NCBI GenBank assembly: GCA_030247575.1
Contig: JAOTRV010000004.1
Span: 1-64,000, forward strand
DNA: 64,000 nucleotides
Source of the DNA: Sulfuritalea sp.
GTDB lineage: Bacteria > Pseudomonadota > Gammaproteobacteria > Burkholderiales > Rhodocyclaceae
Direction of reading: 5' to 3'
Positions within the stretch are counted from its first letter, which is position 1; every line of letters starts with the position of its first letter. This document shows, in pieces, positions 42,188-51,044 of the stretch. A program made the translations under genes and the position numbers. The notes under the pieces were generated by a model. It was not told the origin of the DNA. It saw only the letters and a program-made list of their open reading frames with translations, and ran no database searches.

Positions 42188-45100
42188 TCAGCCTCCGCCA
42201 TCGCCGACCAGCGCATACGGCGCCCAAAAGAGGGGGTGGGCATAGGCGAAGCTGCCGGAGTTCTGCTGCATCAAAGACAGCATCGACTGGCGCAGGGCCT
42301 GGGCGCGGGAAAGCGTCGCGTCCTTTGCCTGGCGCTCGAACAAGCCTGTCACCAGCAGGCGGGCGGAGACAGACTCTACCGGCCAGTGCGTCACCAGCAG
42401 GGCGCGCGTGCCGGCGTAGAAGAAGCCGCGACCGAGACCCGACACGGCATCGGCGGCCGTGCCATCCCCCGCCGCCGTATTGCAGGCGCTGAGCACTACC
42501 CAGTCGGCATCGAGCTTGAGGCCGAGGATGTCTTCCATGGTTAACAGACCGTGGTGGCCGTCCTGCGGATTGGCCAGCGCCAGTGAAGGTTCGGCTACGC
42601 CTGGAAAATCATTAGGCAGCAGGCCATGGGTGGCGAAGGCGACGATCCGGCGTTTGGACAGATCGAGCTTCTTGACATTGGCCTTGCTCGCTTCGGCACC
42701 GAGGAAGACGTCCTTCGTGGTATCGGCCTTGAGCGTGGCGGCCAGAGACAGTATCTCTTCGCGGGTATCGGGCAAGGGCGGAATCTTGCTGTAATTCACC
42801 CAGTCCGGTGTCGTCGTGGCGACAGGCTTGACATCGGGGGCAGGCGCTGCGGTGACCGGCTCGGTACGGGCAATCGAGAGGTTGCGCAATCGGCGCGATC
42901 CGGTGGAGGCGATCTGTTCCTTGCCGAACAGGGGATCGCCGAAGCCGATGAAAGGTGTCCGCTCCGCGCGTCCCGCCGGGAGTTTGCGCAGCACGACAAG
43001 GGCATTGACCGAGGGCAGTTGAGTAACCGCCATCTGGCGAATCAGCCAAGCTACGTCGCTGTATTCCGTGTAGGGCATGCCGAGCCGTCCCGCCAGCGCC
43101 GACTTTGCCGTCGGCAGCACCGCCAGCGGCAATTGCCCGAGTGCGCCATTGGCCGCAACCAGCAGGCTGGTCGCACCCTGCCAGCCGACAGCGACCGGGG
43201 TGAGCAGCTTGCTGTAAAGCTCGAAGCCGGTATCAAGGTCATAGCGCGGCAAGGCATGCTCGATATCGACGTCACCGGGATCGAGCGCATTCCTGAGCCT
43301 GGCGACCATGCTGCCGACCTGTTCGCGGTTGAGCGGCACCACGGCGAAGGCGACCGGACCCTCCTTTTTGAATGCCCAGACATAGGTTTCAGTGCCGGTG
43401 CTGAAGATGTTCATCAAAGCCTCGCCGGACCGCAAGGATTCTCGTGCTTCAGCAATGCTCGGCGCGGATGGATTCACCAAGTTCGAGTAGGCCGGGAAAC
43501 GCTTCTCGATGCTCGACCGCTGTACGCGCTTGTCTTCGCCGATTGCTGCAATCCGGGCTTTCATGTCGGCAATAACCTTGGGCAACAACTGATCCGCCGA
43601 AACATTCATCAGATCGCGCAGAATCTTGTGCAGCGATGCCTGCTCCTGATCCAAATCCTGCAGCCGCCGAATATCGCCACCGATCACAGGATCGCTTGCG
43701 GCAGCCCGGATGGCCGACGCGACAACGGCTTGTTGCGTGCTTTGATTGCGCACCCCATCGGCCAACAGGAATCCCTCATCGGCCGCCGAAATGCCGGCCT
43801 GCTGTTCGATGACGGTTCCACGCACACGACCCAACACGGACAGATAGGTTTCAAAGACAAGCGCAAGGCGTTGAGAACGAAGCGCCGAAGCATCGGCTTG
43901 CTCGGACGCGGCGCTGACCAACACCGGTACCGTCTTGCGAAACAGCGCCAGCGCCTCGTCAAGCTTCCCTTGCTTGGCTCGCGCGACTGCCTGCAAGGCG
44001 AGGAACTCTGCGGTGTTGCGATGGTCGGCACCCAGCCATAGCAGCGATTCGTTGGCCTTCTCCTTGAGCAAAACGTCCGCTTCGTCGAACTGTCCGGTAT
44101 GCAGCATGGCGAGAATGGCCGAAACGCTGTTCATCTGAAAGCGCTTGCCGAGGACTGGATCGCCGGAAAGTGCCGCCAGTGACGCCTGGTAATTGGCCAG
44201 CGCCTCCTTCCAGCGTCCCTGACCCACCAGCGCATCGGTCAAGCGGCTTCGAGCCAACAGATAGGTTGCGGCTTCCCGCGATATGCCGATTTTCCCCAAT
44301 ATGCGCATGGAGTTATTCAGCACAACTTCACTTTCCTTGAAGCGCCCCGAATCGTTCAGCAGGGAAGCCATGGCGCTGACAATGGCTTGGGCCAGCGCAT
44401 CGTCCGGCCCGCGTTCCGACAATGCTGACTTGAGCGCCTCTCTGAGGGTCAGTTCGGCGTCGAAGCGGCGTCCTTGCGCGATCTGGCTACGTGACAACCA
44501 AATCAATAGTCCTTCAAGGCGCAGTTTCTGACCGGCTATTGATCCGGTTCGTCCAGCGCTTGCGGGGATGCGCGGCGTCAGTTCGATGTAATCCTCAAGC
44601 GCCTTCATCGACTTGCGAAACTGCGCTTCCGCCAGCGCATACTTTCCCGTGGCGAAAGATATGTAAGCCCGCCCTTCCTCGACCCGGGAAAGGTACGTGT
44701 CCTTGAACCATCCGGAAGCATTGCCGCTAGTGACGGATGCATAGGTCCGCTCCAGCAGAGCAAGCTGCTCCTTCGCGGCCGCGAAATCGCCCAGCCCAAG
44801 GTAGTCACCCACAAGTCTCGCGTAATTGTGGATTGCTCTGGATGGTCCACCCGCTGCTTTTGCGGCTTGCTGGCGAAGCTCTACCGCGTTGCGAAGATTG
44901 CCCACCGCTTGCTCTGCAGAAGACATGCCATCAAGAACCCACCAGGTGTCGACGGTGCCGCTGACGTACTCCCTGGCTTTCCTGAAATCTTCGCGCCGTT
45001 TCTTCACATCGCCGAGTTCTTCCGCGGCGCGTGCGCGTTCGAAGTAGAAACGCGCCAAGGTCGAGTTATCGGCCCCTTCGGGCGGTTGTTGCGCCAGCCG

Positions 45101-45298
45101 TGCTTTTGCGCTTTCGACCTTGATTGGATCGGGCTTGAACTGCTCAAGCAAGGCGGTGACGTCAAAAATCGTGCGCGGCGGCACTCTGGAATGCTCTTCA
45201 TCCGCCGCCGCGCCTCCAACGCACATGAAGGCGGTCGCCAGCAGCAGACCGCAACGAAGCAGCACGTTTCGCAGGGCAAAGGGTCTCGGAACATTCAT
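42188..45298 (-). CDS. Secreted TPR-CHAT protein (caspase-like protease domain)
   Basis: Protein of 1,036 residues with a Sec signal peptide (NVLLRCGLLLATAFMCVGGAAA), a long helical TPR-like region (about 60-560), then a C-terminal CHAT domain. The catalytic dyad is present: His about 891 in FATHGLLPN and Cys about 939 in VVLSACNTAAGDG. CHAT peptidases belong to clan CD with caspases. The protein is therefore probably active and periplasmic. The ATG at 45298 overlaps the stop of the upstream ATPase (ATGA), linking the two. A dispersed-motif copy encodes AKSALAG. Confidence 0.88.
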   Translation of the reverse strand: MNVPRPFALRNVLLRCGLLLATAFMCVGGAAADEEHSRVPPRTIFDVTALLEQFKPDPIKVESAKARLAQQPPEGADNSTLARFYFERARAAEELGDVKKRREDFRKAREYVSGTVDTWWVLDGMSSAEQAVGNLRNAVELRQQAAKAAGGPSRAIHNYARLVGDYLGLGDFAAAKEQLALLERTYASVTSGNASGWFKDTYLSRVEEGRAYISFATGKYALAEAQFRKSMKALEDYIELTPRIPASAGRTGSIAGQKLRLEGLLIWLSRSQIAQGRRFDAELTLREALKSALSERGPDDALAQAIVSAMASLLNDSGRFKESEVVLNNSMRILGKIGISREAATYLLARSRLTDALVGQGRWKEALANYQASLAALSGDPVLGKRFQMNSVSAILAMLHTGQFDEADVLLKEKANESLLWLGADHRNTAEFLALQAVARAKQGKLDEALALFRKTVPVLVSAASEQADASALRSQRLALVFETYLSVLGRVRGTVIEQQAGISAADEGFLLADGVRNQSTQQAVVASAIRAAASDPVIGGDIRRLQDLDQEQASLHKILRDLMNVSADQLLPKVIADMKARIAAIGEDKRVQRSSIEKRFPAYSNLVNPSAPSIAEARESLRSGEALMNIFSTGTETYVWAFKKEGPVAFAVVPLNREQVGSMVARLRNALDPGDVDIEHALPRYDLDTGFELYSKLLTPVAVGWQGATSLLVAANGALGQLPLAVLPTAKSALAGRLGMPYTEYSDVAWLIRQMAVTQLPSVNALVVLRKLPAGRAERTPFIGFGDPLFGKEQIASTGSRRLRNLSIARTEPVTAAPAPDVKPVATTTPDWVNYSKIPPLPDTREEILSLAATLKADTTKDVFLGAEASKANVKKLDLSKRRIVAFATHGLLPNDFPGVAEPSLALANPQDGHHGLLTMEDILGLKLDADWVVLSACNTAAGDGTAADAVSGLGRGFFYAGTRALLVTHWPVESVSARLLVTGLFERQAKDATLSRAQALRQSMLSLMQQNSGSFAYAHPLFWAPYALVGDGGG
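43084..43107 (+). repeat. Dispersed 24-bp motif, copy 12 (CHAT gene)
   Basis: Two mismatches (positions 6 and 24). Antisense; encodes AKSALAG in a further frame. Confidence 0.85.
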
Positions 45299-46449
45299 CC
45301 GGTTGTCTCCTGCCAGCGCCGCACCTCGATGCCGCCGCGCCTGTAGTTGTCGGGGCCGGCGCAAACCAGCCGGGGCTGCCGGGCGGCGTCGCCCGCCACC
45401 GCCACCCACTTGCGCAAGCTTTTGAGCAGGTCTTCGGTGACGGTGGCCGACGACTTGATCTCAACGGGACGCAGGCCTTCCGGTTCGTCGATCAGCAGGT
45501 CGACTTCAAGACCCACATTGTCGCGCCAGAAGTAGAGGTTGGAAGGGTAGCCGGAATTGAAGCGGGCCTTGAGGAATTCGCCGACGATCAGCGTTTCGAA
45601 AAGCGCGCCGCGCAGGGGATGAACGGAAATCTGCGCGGCGGTTTGTATTCCCATCAGCGATGCCGCCAGGGCAACATCAACGAAATACAGCTTAGGAGAC
45701 TTGACCACCCGCTTGCCAAGATTGCGGTGATGCGGCGGCAGGAGATGCACGACATAGCTCGCTTCCAGCACCGACAACCAGGCGCGCGCTGTGCTCTGCG
45801 CGATGCCGGCGTCCTGCGCCAGATTGGCCAGGTTGAGCAATTGCCCGGTGCGCCCCGCGCACAACCGCAGGAAGCGCTGGAAGGCCGACAGGTCATGCAC
45901 CTGCGTGATTTGCCGGACGTCGCGCTCGAGGTAGGACATGGTGTAGTCGGCGAGCCAGCGCGCCGGATTGAGCGATCGCGCGTAAAGCGCCGGATAGCCG
46001 CCACGCAGGAGCATGCCGTCCAGTGCATCCGGCAATTGGTCTGCCGCATTCAATTCGGCGATGGACAATGGCAGCAGTTGCACCAGCGCGGAACGTCCGG
46101 CCAGGCTCTGGGCGATATGCGCCATCAGCGCAAAATTCTGCGAGCCGGTGAGTACGAAGCGACCCATCGTGCCGCTGGCATCGACGTCGGATTGAATCCA
46201 CGACAATAGCGCCGGCACATGCTGCACCTCGTCGATGATCGCACCCGCTTTCCAGCGCGCCAGGAAGCCACGCGGATCGCCGGCGGCGAATTCGCGCTCG
46301 TCCGGCGTTTCCAGCGAGACGTAGGGCTTGTCGGCAAAGGCCGCTCGAGCGAGCGTGGTCTTGCCCGACTGGCGCGGTCCGGTAAGGGTGATCACCGGAT
46401 AGCCGGAGCGAATTTCGTCGAGCAGTGCGGCGGCGGCGCGAGGGATCAT
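45295..46449 (-). CDS. AAA-family ATPase with DUF4143
   Basis: Protein of 384 residues. The AAA_14 domain shows Walker A TGPRQSGKTTL and Walker B AIIDEVQHVPALLSW, then SQNFALM. DUF4143 follows (GGYPALYARSLNPARWLADYTMSYLERDVRQI) and the C-terminal REase-like fold begins FWRDNVGLEVDLLID..RPVEIKSSATVTEDLLKSL. These proteins are common, poorly characterised ATPases. Coupling to the CHAT gene is unusual and may be meaningful. The visible E-V-D-L and EIKSS residues resemble a PD-(D/E)XK-like site, which is speculative. Confidence 0.87.
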   Translation of the reverse strand: MIPRAAAALLDEIRSGYPVITLTGPRQSGKTTLARAAFADKPYVSLETPDEREFAAGDPRGFLARWKAGAIIDEVQHVPALLSWIQSDVDASGTMGRFVLTGSQNFALMAHIAQSLAGRSALVQLLPLSIAELNAADQLPDALDGMLLRGGYPALYARSLNPARWLADYTMSYLERDVRQITQVHDLSAFQRFLRLCAGRTGQLLNLANLAQDAGIAQSTARAWLSVLEASYVVHLLPPHHRNLGKRVVKSPKLYFVDVALAASLMGIQTAAQISVHPLRGALFETLIVGEFLKARFNSGYPSNLYFWRDNVGLEVDLLIDEPEGLRPVEIKSSATVTEDLLKSLRKWVAVAGDAARQPRLVCAGPDNYRRGGIEVRRWQETTG

Positions 46450-46527
46450 GCTCTTACATATCCACGAATATTTCGCTGAATTGTAAGCAACAAGCCGGCC
46501 GTTGTCGAGTTCGAGAAACGCCCCTCC

Positions 46528-48054
46528 TTATCGCGTCTTCATCGGCGAATACTGCTGGCGCAGGATGTTCTTCTGCACTTTGCCCATGGCGTTGCGCGGC
46601 AGTTCGTCGACCAGATACACCCACTTCGGCACCTTGAAGTTAGCCAGGCTGTCCTTGATGGCAGCGATGATACCGGACTCCGTCAGCGCCCTGCCTGCCG
46701 CATTGTTCTGGCGCACCACCACGACCGTAACCGCCTCGCCGAAATCCGGATGCGGCAGGCCGATCACCGCGGACTCGACCACGCCGGGCATGGCATCGAT
46801 CAGTTCCTCGATCTCCTTCGGATACACATTGAGACCGCCGGTGATCACCAGGTCCTTGGAACGGCCGCTGATCGTCACGTAGCCGTCGGCATCGAAGCTG
46901 CCCATGTCGCCGGTCTTGAAGAAACCGTCGGCGGTGAATTCCTCCCGGGTTTTTTCCGGCATGCCCCAGTAGCCGACGAAGACGTTGTCGCCCTTGACCT
47001 GGATGTTGCCGACGACGCCGGGCTTCACCGCCGTGCCGCCGGCGTCGACTATCCGCAGCGCCGTGCCCGGCAGCGGGAAGCCGACGGTACCGCCGCGCCG
47101 TTCACCCGCATAGGGGTTGGAGGTGAACATGCCGCCTTCGGTCATGCCGTAGCGCTCGAGTATGGTGTGGCCGGTCCGCGCCTTGAACTCGTCGAAGGTT
47201 TCCCTCAGCAGCGGCGCCGAGCCCGAGACGAAAAGGCGCATGCTGCGGCAGGTCTCGCGGCCGAAGCCGGGGTCGAGCAGCAGGCGCACGTAATAGGTCG
47301 GCACGCCCATCATCACCGTGGATTGCGGCAGCAGGCTCATGGCGCGCGCGGCGTCGAACTTCGGCTCGAAGAACATCGCCGAGCCGTTCAGCAGCACGCA
47401 GTGGCAGGCGACGAAGAGACCATGCACGTGGAAGGTCGGCAGCATGTGCAGCAACACGTCGCCGGGCTGGAAATGCCAGTAGGCGTGCAGCGTCTTCGCG
47501 TTGTGCGCGAGGTTGCCGTGGGAGAGCATGGCTCCCTTGGAGCGCCCGGTGGTGCCAGACGTGTAGAGGATCGCGGCGAGGTCGCCGGTGCTGCGCGCCG
47601 CCGTGGCGAAGACGTCCGGCTGCGGTGCGGCGGCATCGATCAGCGAGCCGCGCCCCGCGTCGTCCAGCTCCAGAACATGCGGCACCCCGGCTTTCGCCGC
47701 CAGTTCGTCGGCCAGCGCGCGGGTTTGCGGCCGGCAGACAAAAAGGCCGGGGTTCGCGTCGCCGAGGAAGTACTCCAGCTCGTAGCGCTGATAGGCGGGA
47801 TTCAGCGGCAGGAACACCATGCCGGCGCGGATCGCGGCGAGATACAGCACCAGCGCCTCGGAGGTCTTTTCCACCTGCGCCGCAACGCGGTCGCCGGGCT
47901 TGAGGCCCAGCGCGACGATCAGGTTCGCCATGCGCGCCGAGGCGCGCTCGACGTCGCCGTAGGTCCACACCCGGCCGTCGGGCAGGATCATGCAGGGCGC
48001 GGAAGGATTCTTGGGGAAATGCGCGGCGAGCAGAGAATAGAGATTCTGGTTCAT
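46528..48054 (-). CDS. matB: Malonyl-CoA synthetase
   Basis: ANL-superfamily ligase of 508 residues that activates malonate with ATP and CoA. P-loop AILYTSGTTGRSKGAMLSH, RYGMTEGGM, TGDMGSFDADGYVTISGRSKDLVITGGLNVYP and the C-terminal Lys region RNAMGKVQKN are present. It resembles MatB rather than long-chain synthetases, and its operon (malonyl-CoA decarboxylase, TRAP transporter, GntR regulator) fixes the role. A dispersed-motif copy encodes RIVDAGGTA. Confidence 0.92.
   Translation of the reverse strand: MNQNLYSLLAAHFPKNPSAPCMILPDGRVWTYGDVERASARMANLIVALGLKPGDRVAAQVEKTSEALVLYLAAIRAGMVFLPLNPAYQRYELEYFLGDANPGLFVCRPQTRALADELAAKAGVPHVLELDDAGRGSLIDAAAPQPDVFATAARSTGDLAAILYTSGTTGRSKGAMLSHGNLAHNAKTLHAYWHFQPGDVLLHMLPTFHVHGLFVACHCVLLNGSAMFFEPKFDAARAMSLLPQSTVMMGVPTYYVRLLLDPGFGRETCRSMRLFVSGSAPLLRETFDEFKARTGHTILERYGMTEGGMFTSNPYAGERRGGTVGFPLPGTALRIVDAGGTAVKPGVVGNIQVKGDNVFVGYWGMPEKTREEFTADGFFKTGDMGSFDADGYVTISGRSKDLVITGGLNVYPKEIEELIDAMPGVVESAVIGLPHPDFGEAVTVVVVRQNNAAGRALTESGIIAAIKDSLANFKVPKWVYLVDELPRNAMGKVQKNILRQQYSPMKTR
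47030..47053 (+). repeat. Dispersed 24-bp motif, copy 13 (matB)
   Basis: One mismatch (position 22). Antisense; encodes IVDAGGTA. Confidence 0.85.
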
Positions 48055-48109
48055 GAGTCGTTCATTTTCGCAGTTCGTTTCACATCGGCGTTCGCCGCCA
48101 TGCGCACCC

Positions 48110-49417
48110 TCAACCCATCACCTTCGCCGGCAGCCAGGTGGCCAGCCCGGGAAAGACGCACAGCAGCAGGATCGCCACCACCATGCAGCCCATGAAAGGC
48201 AGCGCGCCCTTGAGGATGGTCGGCAGCTTGACGTCGGGGCAGATGCCGTTGATGACGAACAGGTTGAGTCCGACCGGCGGCGTGATCAGGCCAAGTTCCA
48301 TGTTGATGGTCAGCACCACGCCGAACCAGATCGGGTCGAAACCGGCCGCGGTGATGACCGGCATCAGGATCGGCGTGGTCATCAGGATGATCGCCGCCGG
48401 CGGCAGGAACATCCCGGCGACGAGCAGCAGGAGGTTGATCGCCGCAAACACCACCCACTTGTTGACCTGCATGGCGGCGATGGATTCCGCCACCGACTGC
48501 GTCACCTGCAGCGAGGACATCATGTAGCCGAACAGGATCGAGGCGCCGATGATCAGCAGCAGCATGCCGGATTCGCACAGGCCGGCGCGCAGGATCACCC
48601 ACAGCTCCATCGGCCGCCAGACACGATAGATCGCCATCACCATCACCAGGCACAACATGGCGCCGACGCCGGCCGCCTCCGAGGGCGTGGCGATGCCGCC
48701 GTAAAGCGCATAGACGACGCCGATGATGACGACGATGAAGGGCAGCAGACGCGGCAGCAGTTCGAGCTTTTCCTTGAGCGTGTAGATGCGGTCGTCGTCG
48801 ACCAGGCGGGTGCCGCGCTTCCAGCTGAGGAACAGCGCCCAGGCCATGAACAGCGCGGTGAGCAGCAAGCCGGGGATGATGCCGGCGATGAACAGGCGGC
48901 CGATCGAGGTCTCGGAGGCAATGCCGTAGAGGATCATGGTGATGCTGGGCGGGATCAGGATGCCCAGCGTGCCGCCGGCGGCGATCGCGCCGGTGGCGAG
49001 GTCGGCGTCGTAGCCGCGCTTGCGCATCTCGGGGATGCCCATCTTGCCGATCGCCGCGCAGGTCGCCGGCGAGGAACCGGTGAGCGCCGAGAACAGCGCG
49101 CAGGCGCCGAGGTTGGAAATCACCAGCGAGCCGGGCACGCGGTGCAGCCAGCGCGCCAGCGCCTCGTAGAGGTCGGAGCCGGCGCGCGAGGAAGCCACCG
49201 CCGCGCCCATGATGATGAACATCGGCAAGGACACCAGGGTGAAATCGTTCAGACCGGCGAACACCGTTTCCGGCACGAAATGCACGCTGCGCCAGCCGTC
49301 GAACGCCAGCATGAAACCCAGTGCCACGGCGCCGAGGCCGAAGGCGATCGGCAGCCCGGTGGCCAGCACCAGCAGGGTGGCGACCACGATCAAGAGGCCG
49401 ATCATCAGCGGCGTCAA
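48110..49417 (-). CDS. dctM: TRAP transporter large permease (DctM), malonate
   Basis: Protein of 435 residues with about twelve helices. FGLGAVALGFMLAFDG, YEALARWLHRVPGSLVISNLGACALFSALTGSSPATCAAIGKMGIPEM and the C-terminal ITPPVGLNLFVINGICP are DctM hallmarks. The start is taken as the TTG at 49417, overlapping the dctQ stop by 4 bp; an ATG at 49405 is the alternative. It drives ion-coupled uptake of the dicarboxylate bound by DctP. Confidence 0.93.
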   Translation of the reverse strand: MTPLMIGLLIVVATLLVLATGLPIAFGLGAVALGFMLAFDGWRSVHFVPETVFAGLNDFTLVSLPMFIIMGAAVASSRAGSDLYEALARWLHRVPGSLVISNLGACALFSALTGSSPATCAAIGKMGIPEMRKRGYDADLATGAIAAGGTLGILIPPSITMILYGIASETSIGRLFIAGIIPGLLLTALFMAWALFLSWKRGTRLVDDDRIYTLKEKLELLPRLLPFIVVIIGVVYALYGGIATPSEAAGVGAMLCLVMVMAIYRVWRPMELWVILRAGLCESGMLLLIIGASILFGYMMSSLQVTQSVAESIAAMQVNKWVVFAAINLLLLVAGMFLPPAAIILMTTPILMPVITAAGFDPIWFGVVLTINMELGLITPPVGLNLFVINGICPDVKLPTILKGALPFMGCMVVAILLLCVFPGLATWLPAKVMG

Positions 49418-49956
49418 AGTTTGTCCTCCGCCGAAAGGTTGAAGGGCATTGCCCGGTGCGAGAGCACCAGCCAGATCTCGCCCAGATATTGCAGGCACAG
49501 CAGGCCCAGGCCCAGGGGCACCGACAGCATCGGGATCCACATGCGCGCCTTCCACATCGACGGCGTGGTCTGGCCCGTGCTCCAGGCTTCCCACCACCAG
49601 GGGATCGCGGCGTAAAGGAAGATCGCGGCGAAGGCCAGGCCGAACAGGCTGCCGATGAAATGCAGGCGCCGCCGCGCCGAGGTCTTGAGCATCAGCGGCA
49701 CCACGTCGACGCAGACGTGGCCATGCACCAGCAGGATGTAGGGCGCGCCGAGGAAGGTCGCCGCGATCAGGGAGAAGGTGACGAACTCCGTCTGCCAGAT
49801 CGACGACTGGCCGAGCGCCGCGCGCACGAACACCATGTGGCAGACCACGACGATCGAGAGCACGATCAGCCCGGCCGAAAACACGCCGAAGGCGCGCGAT
49901 ACGGCGTTGACCGCCGCTACCCAGGCGGGCAGCGGCAGGATCGGCTTACTTGACAC
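49414..49956 (-). CDS. dctQ: TRAP transporter small permease (DctQ)
   Basis: Protein of 180 residues with four helices and the DctQ pattern FVRAALGQSSIWQTEFVTFSLIAATFLGAPYILLVHGHVCVDVVP. It pairs with DctM. It overlaps dctP by 11 bp and dctM by 4 bp. Confidence 0.9.
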   Translation of the reverse strand: MSSKPILPLPAWVAAVNAVSRAFGVFSAGLIVLSIVVVCHMVFVRAALGQSSIWQTEFVTFSLIAATFLGAPYILLVHGHVCVDVVPLMLKTSARRRLHFIGSLFGLAFAAIFLYAAIPWWWEAWSTGQTTPSMWKARMWIPMLSVPLGLGLLCLQYLGEIWLVLSHRAMPFNLSAEDKL

Positions 49957-50998
49957 TCAGCGCCTTCTCGATCAGCTCCTTGCCGCCCGGCACCTTCTCG
50001 GCAAACTGCTTGTAGGAGGTCTTCTGCGCCACGCCGCGCCAGGCTTCGGCCTCGGCGTCGGTGAGCGTGACCACCTCGACCTTGTTGGCCTTGAAGGTTT
50101 CCACCATCTTGTCGTCGAGCTTCTTGGATTCACGTTCGAAGTAGTCTTCGGCCTTCTGCGCTGCCGCCATCAACGCCTTCTGCTGCGCGTCGTTGAGGCT
50201 GTTCCAGGCCTTCTTGGAAATCAGCACCGGCTCGTACATGAACCACAGGGCGTTGTCGCCGGGAGCGGTGACGCACTTGACTTGTTCGTAGAGGCGGAAG
50301 GAAACGAAGCTGCCGGTCGAGGTGTCGGTGCCCTGCGCCACGCCCTGCTGCAGCGCGTTGTAAACCTCGTTGGACGGAATCGACACGATCGACGCGCCGG
50401 CGCCGGCCCACATCTGGGCGAAGGTGGCGCCGGCCGAGCGCACCTTCAGGCCTGCCGCATCCTCCGGCTTCCTGATGCATTTGTCCTTGCCGGCGAAGGC
50501 GCCGGCAAGCCAGGCATCGGCCAGCACCTTGACGCCGCCCTGCTCGATGATGGCCTTGATGTCCTTCATGAAGGCCGATTCGTTGATGCGCCGCGCATGA
50601 GCATGGCCCTTCACCAGGCCCGGCATCAGGGTGGCACCGAACTGCGGATGGAAGCCCGAGGCATAATCGAGCGGGAAGGCCGACATGTCGATCTGGCCGG
50701 TCTGCATGGCTTTCCACTGCTCCTGCGCCTTGACCAGGCTGGAGCCGGGAAAAACCTTGATCTCCAGCCCGACCTTGGCCGCGGCGACATCCTTGGCGAT
50801 CATCTGCACCATTTCGTCGCGCACGTCGCCCTTGCCGCCGGGAAACTGGTGCGAGGCCTTGAGCGTGATGTCGGCCGCCGCGGCCGGGGCCGCGACGGTG
50901 GCGGCCAGCAGCGCGCCAAGGATCGGAACGAGGCGCATCCGCCGCGCCGCGTTGATGACAGATGCGTTGGCATTCGAGTCAAGCTGCTCTGGCTTCAT
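49946..50998 (-). CDS. dctP: TRAP transporter solute-binding protein (DctP), malonate
   Basis: Protein of 350 residues. The ATG at 50998 follows a GAGGAG site and gives a signal peptide ending VAAPAAAADI. The binding domain includes KASHQFPGGKGDVRDEMVQM, KVFPGSSLVKAQEQWKAMQTGQIDM and NEVYNALQQGVAQGTDTSTGSFV. The operon implies malonate as ligand, though this is inferred. An in-frame ATG at 51106 would add an extension lacking a sensible signal peptide. Confidence 0.9.
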   Translation of the reverse strand: MKPEQLDSNANASVINAARRMRLVPILGALLAATVAAPAAAADITLKASHQFPGGKGDVRDEMVQMIAKDVAAAKVGLEIKVFPGSSLVKAQEQWKAMQTGQIDMSAFPLDYASGFHPQFGATLMPGLVKGHAHARRINESAFMKDIKAIIEQGGVKVLADAWLAGAFAGKDKCIRKPEDAAGLKVRSAGATFAQMWAGAGASIVSIPSNEVYNALQQGVAQGTDTSTGSFVSFRLYEQVKCVTAPGDNALWFMYEPVLISKKAWNSLNDAQQKALMAAAQKAEDYFERESKKLDDKMVETFKANKVEVVTLTDAEAEAWRGVAQKTSYKQFAEKVPGGKELIEKALSVK

Positions 50999-51044
50999 CT
51001 GATTCTCCTCACTCTGGTTATGAATCCAAAAAGTCGCCCGCGGG

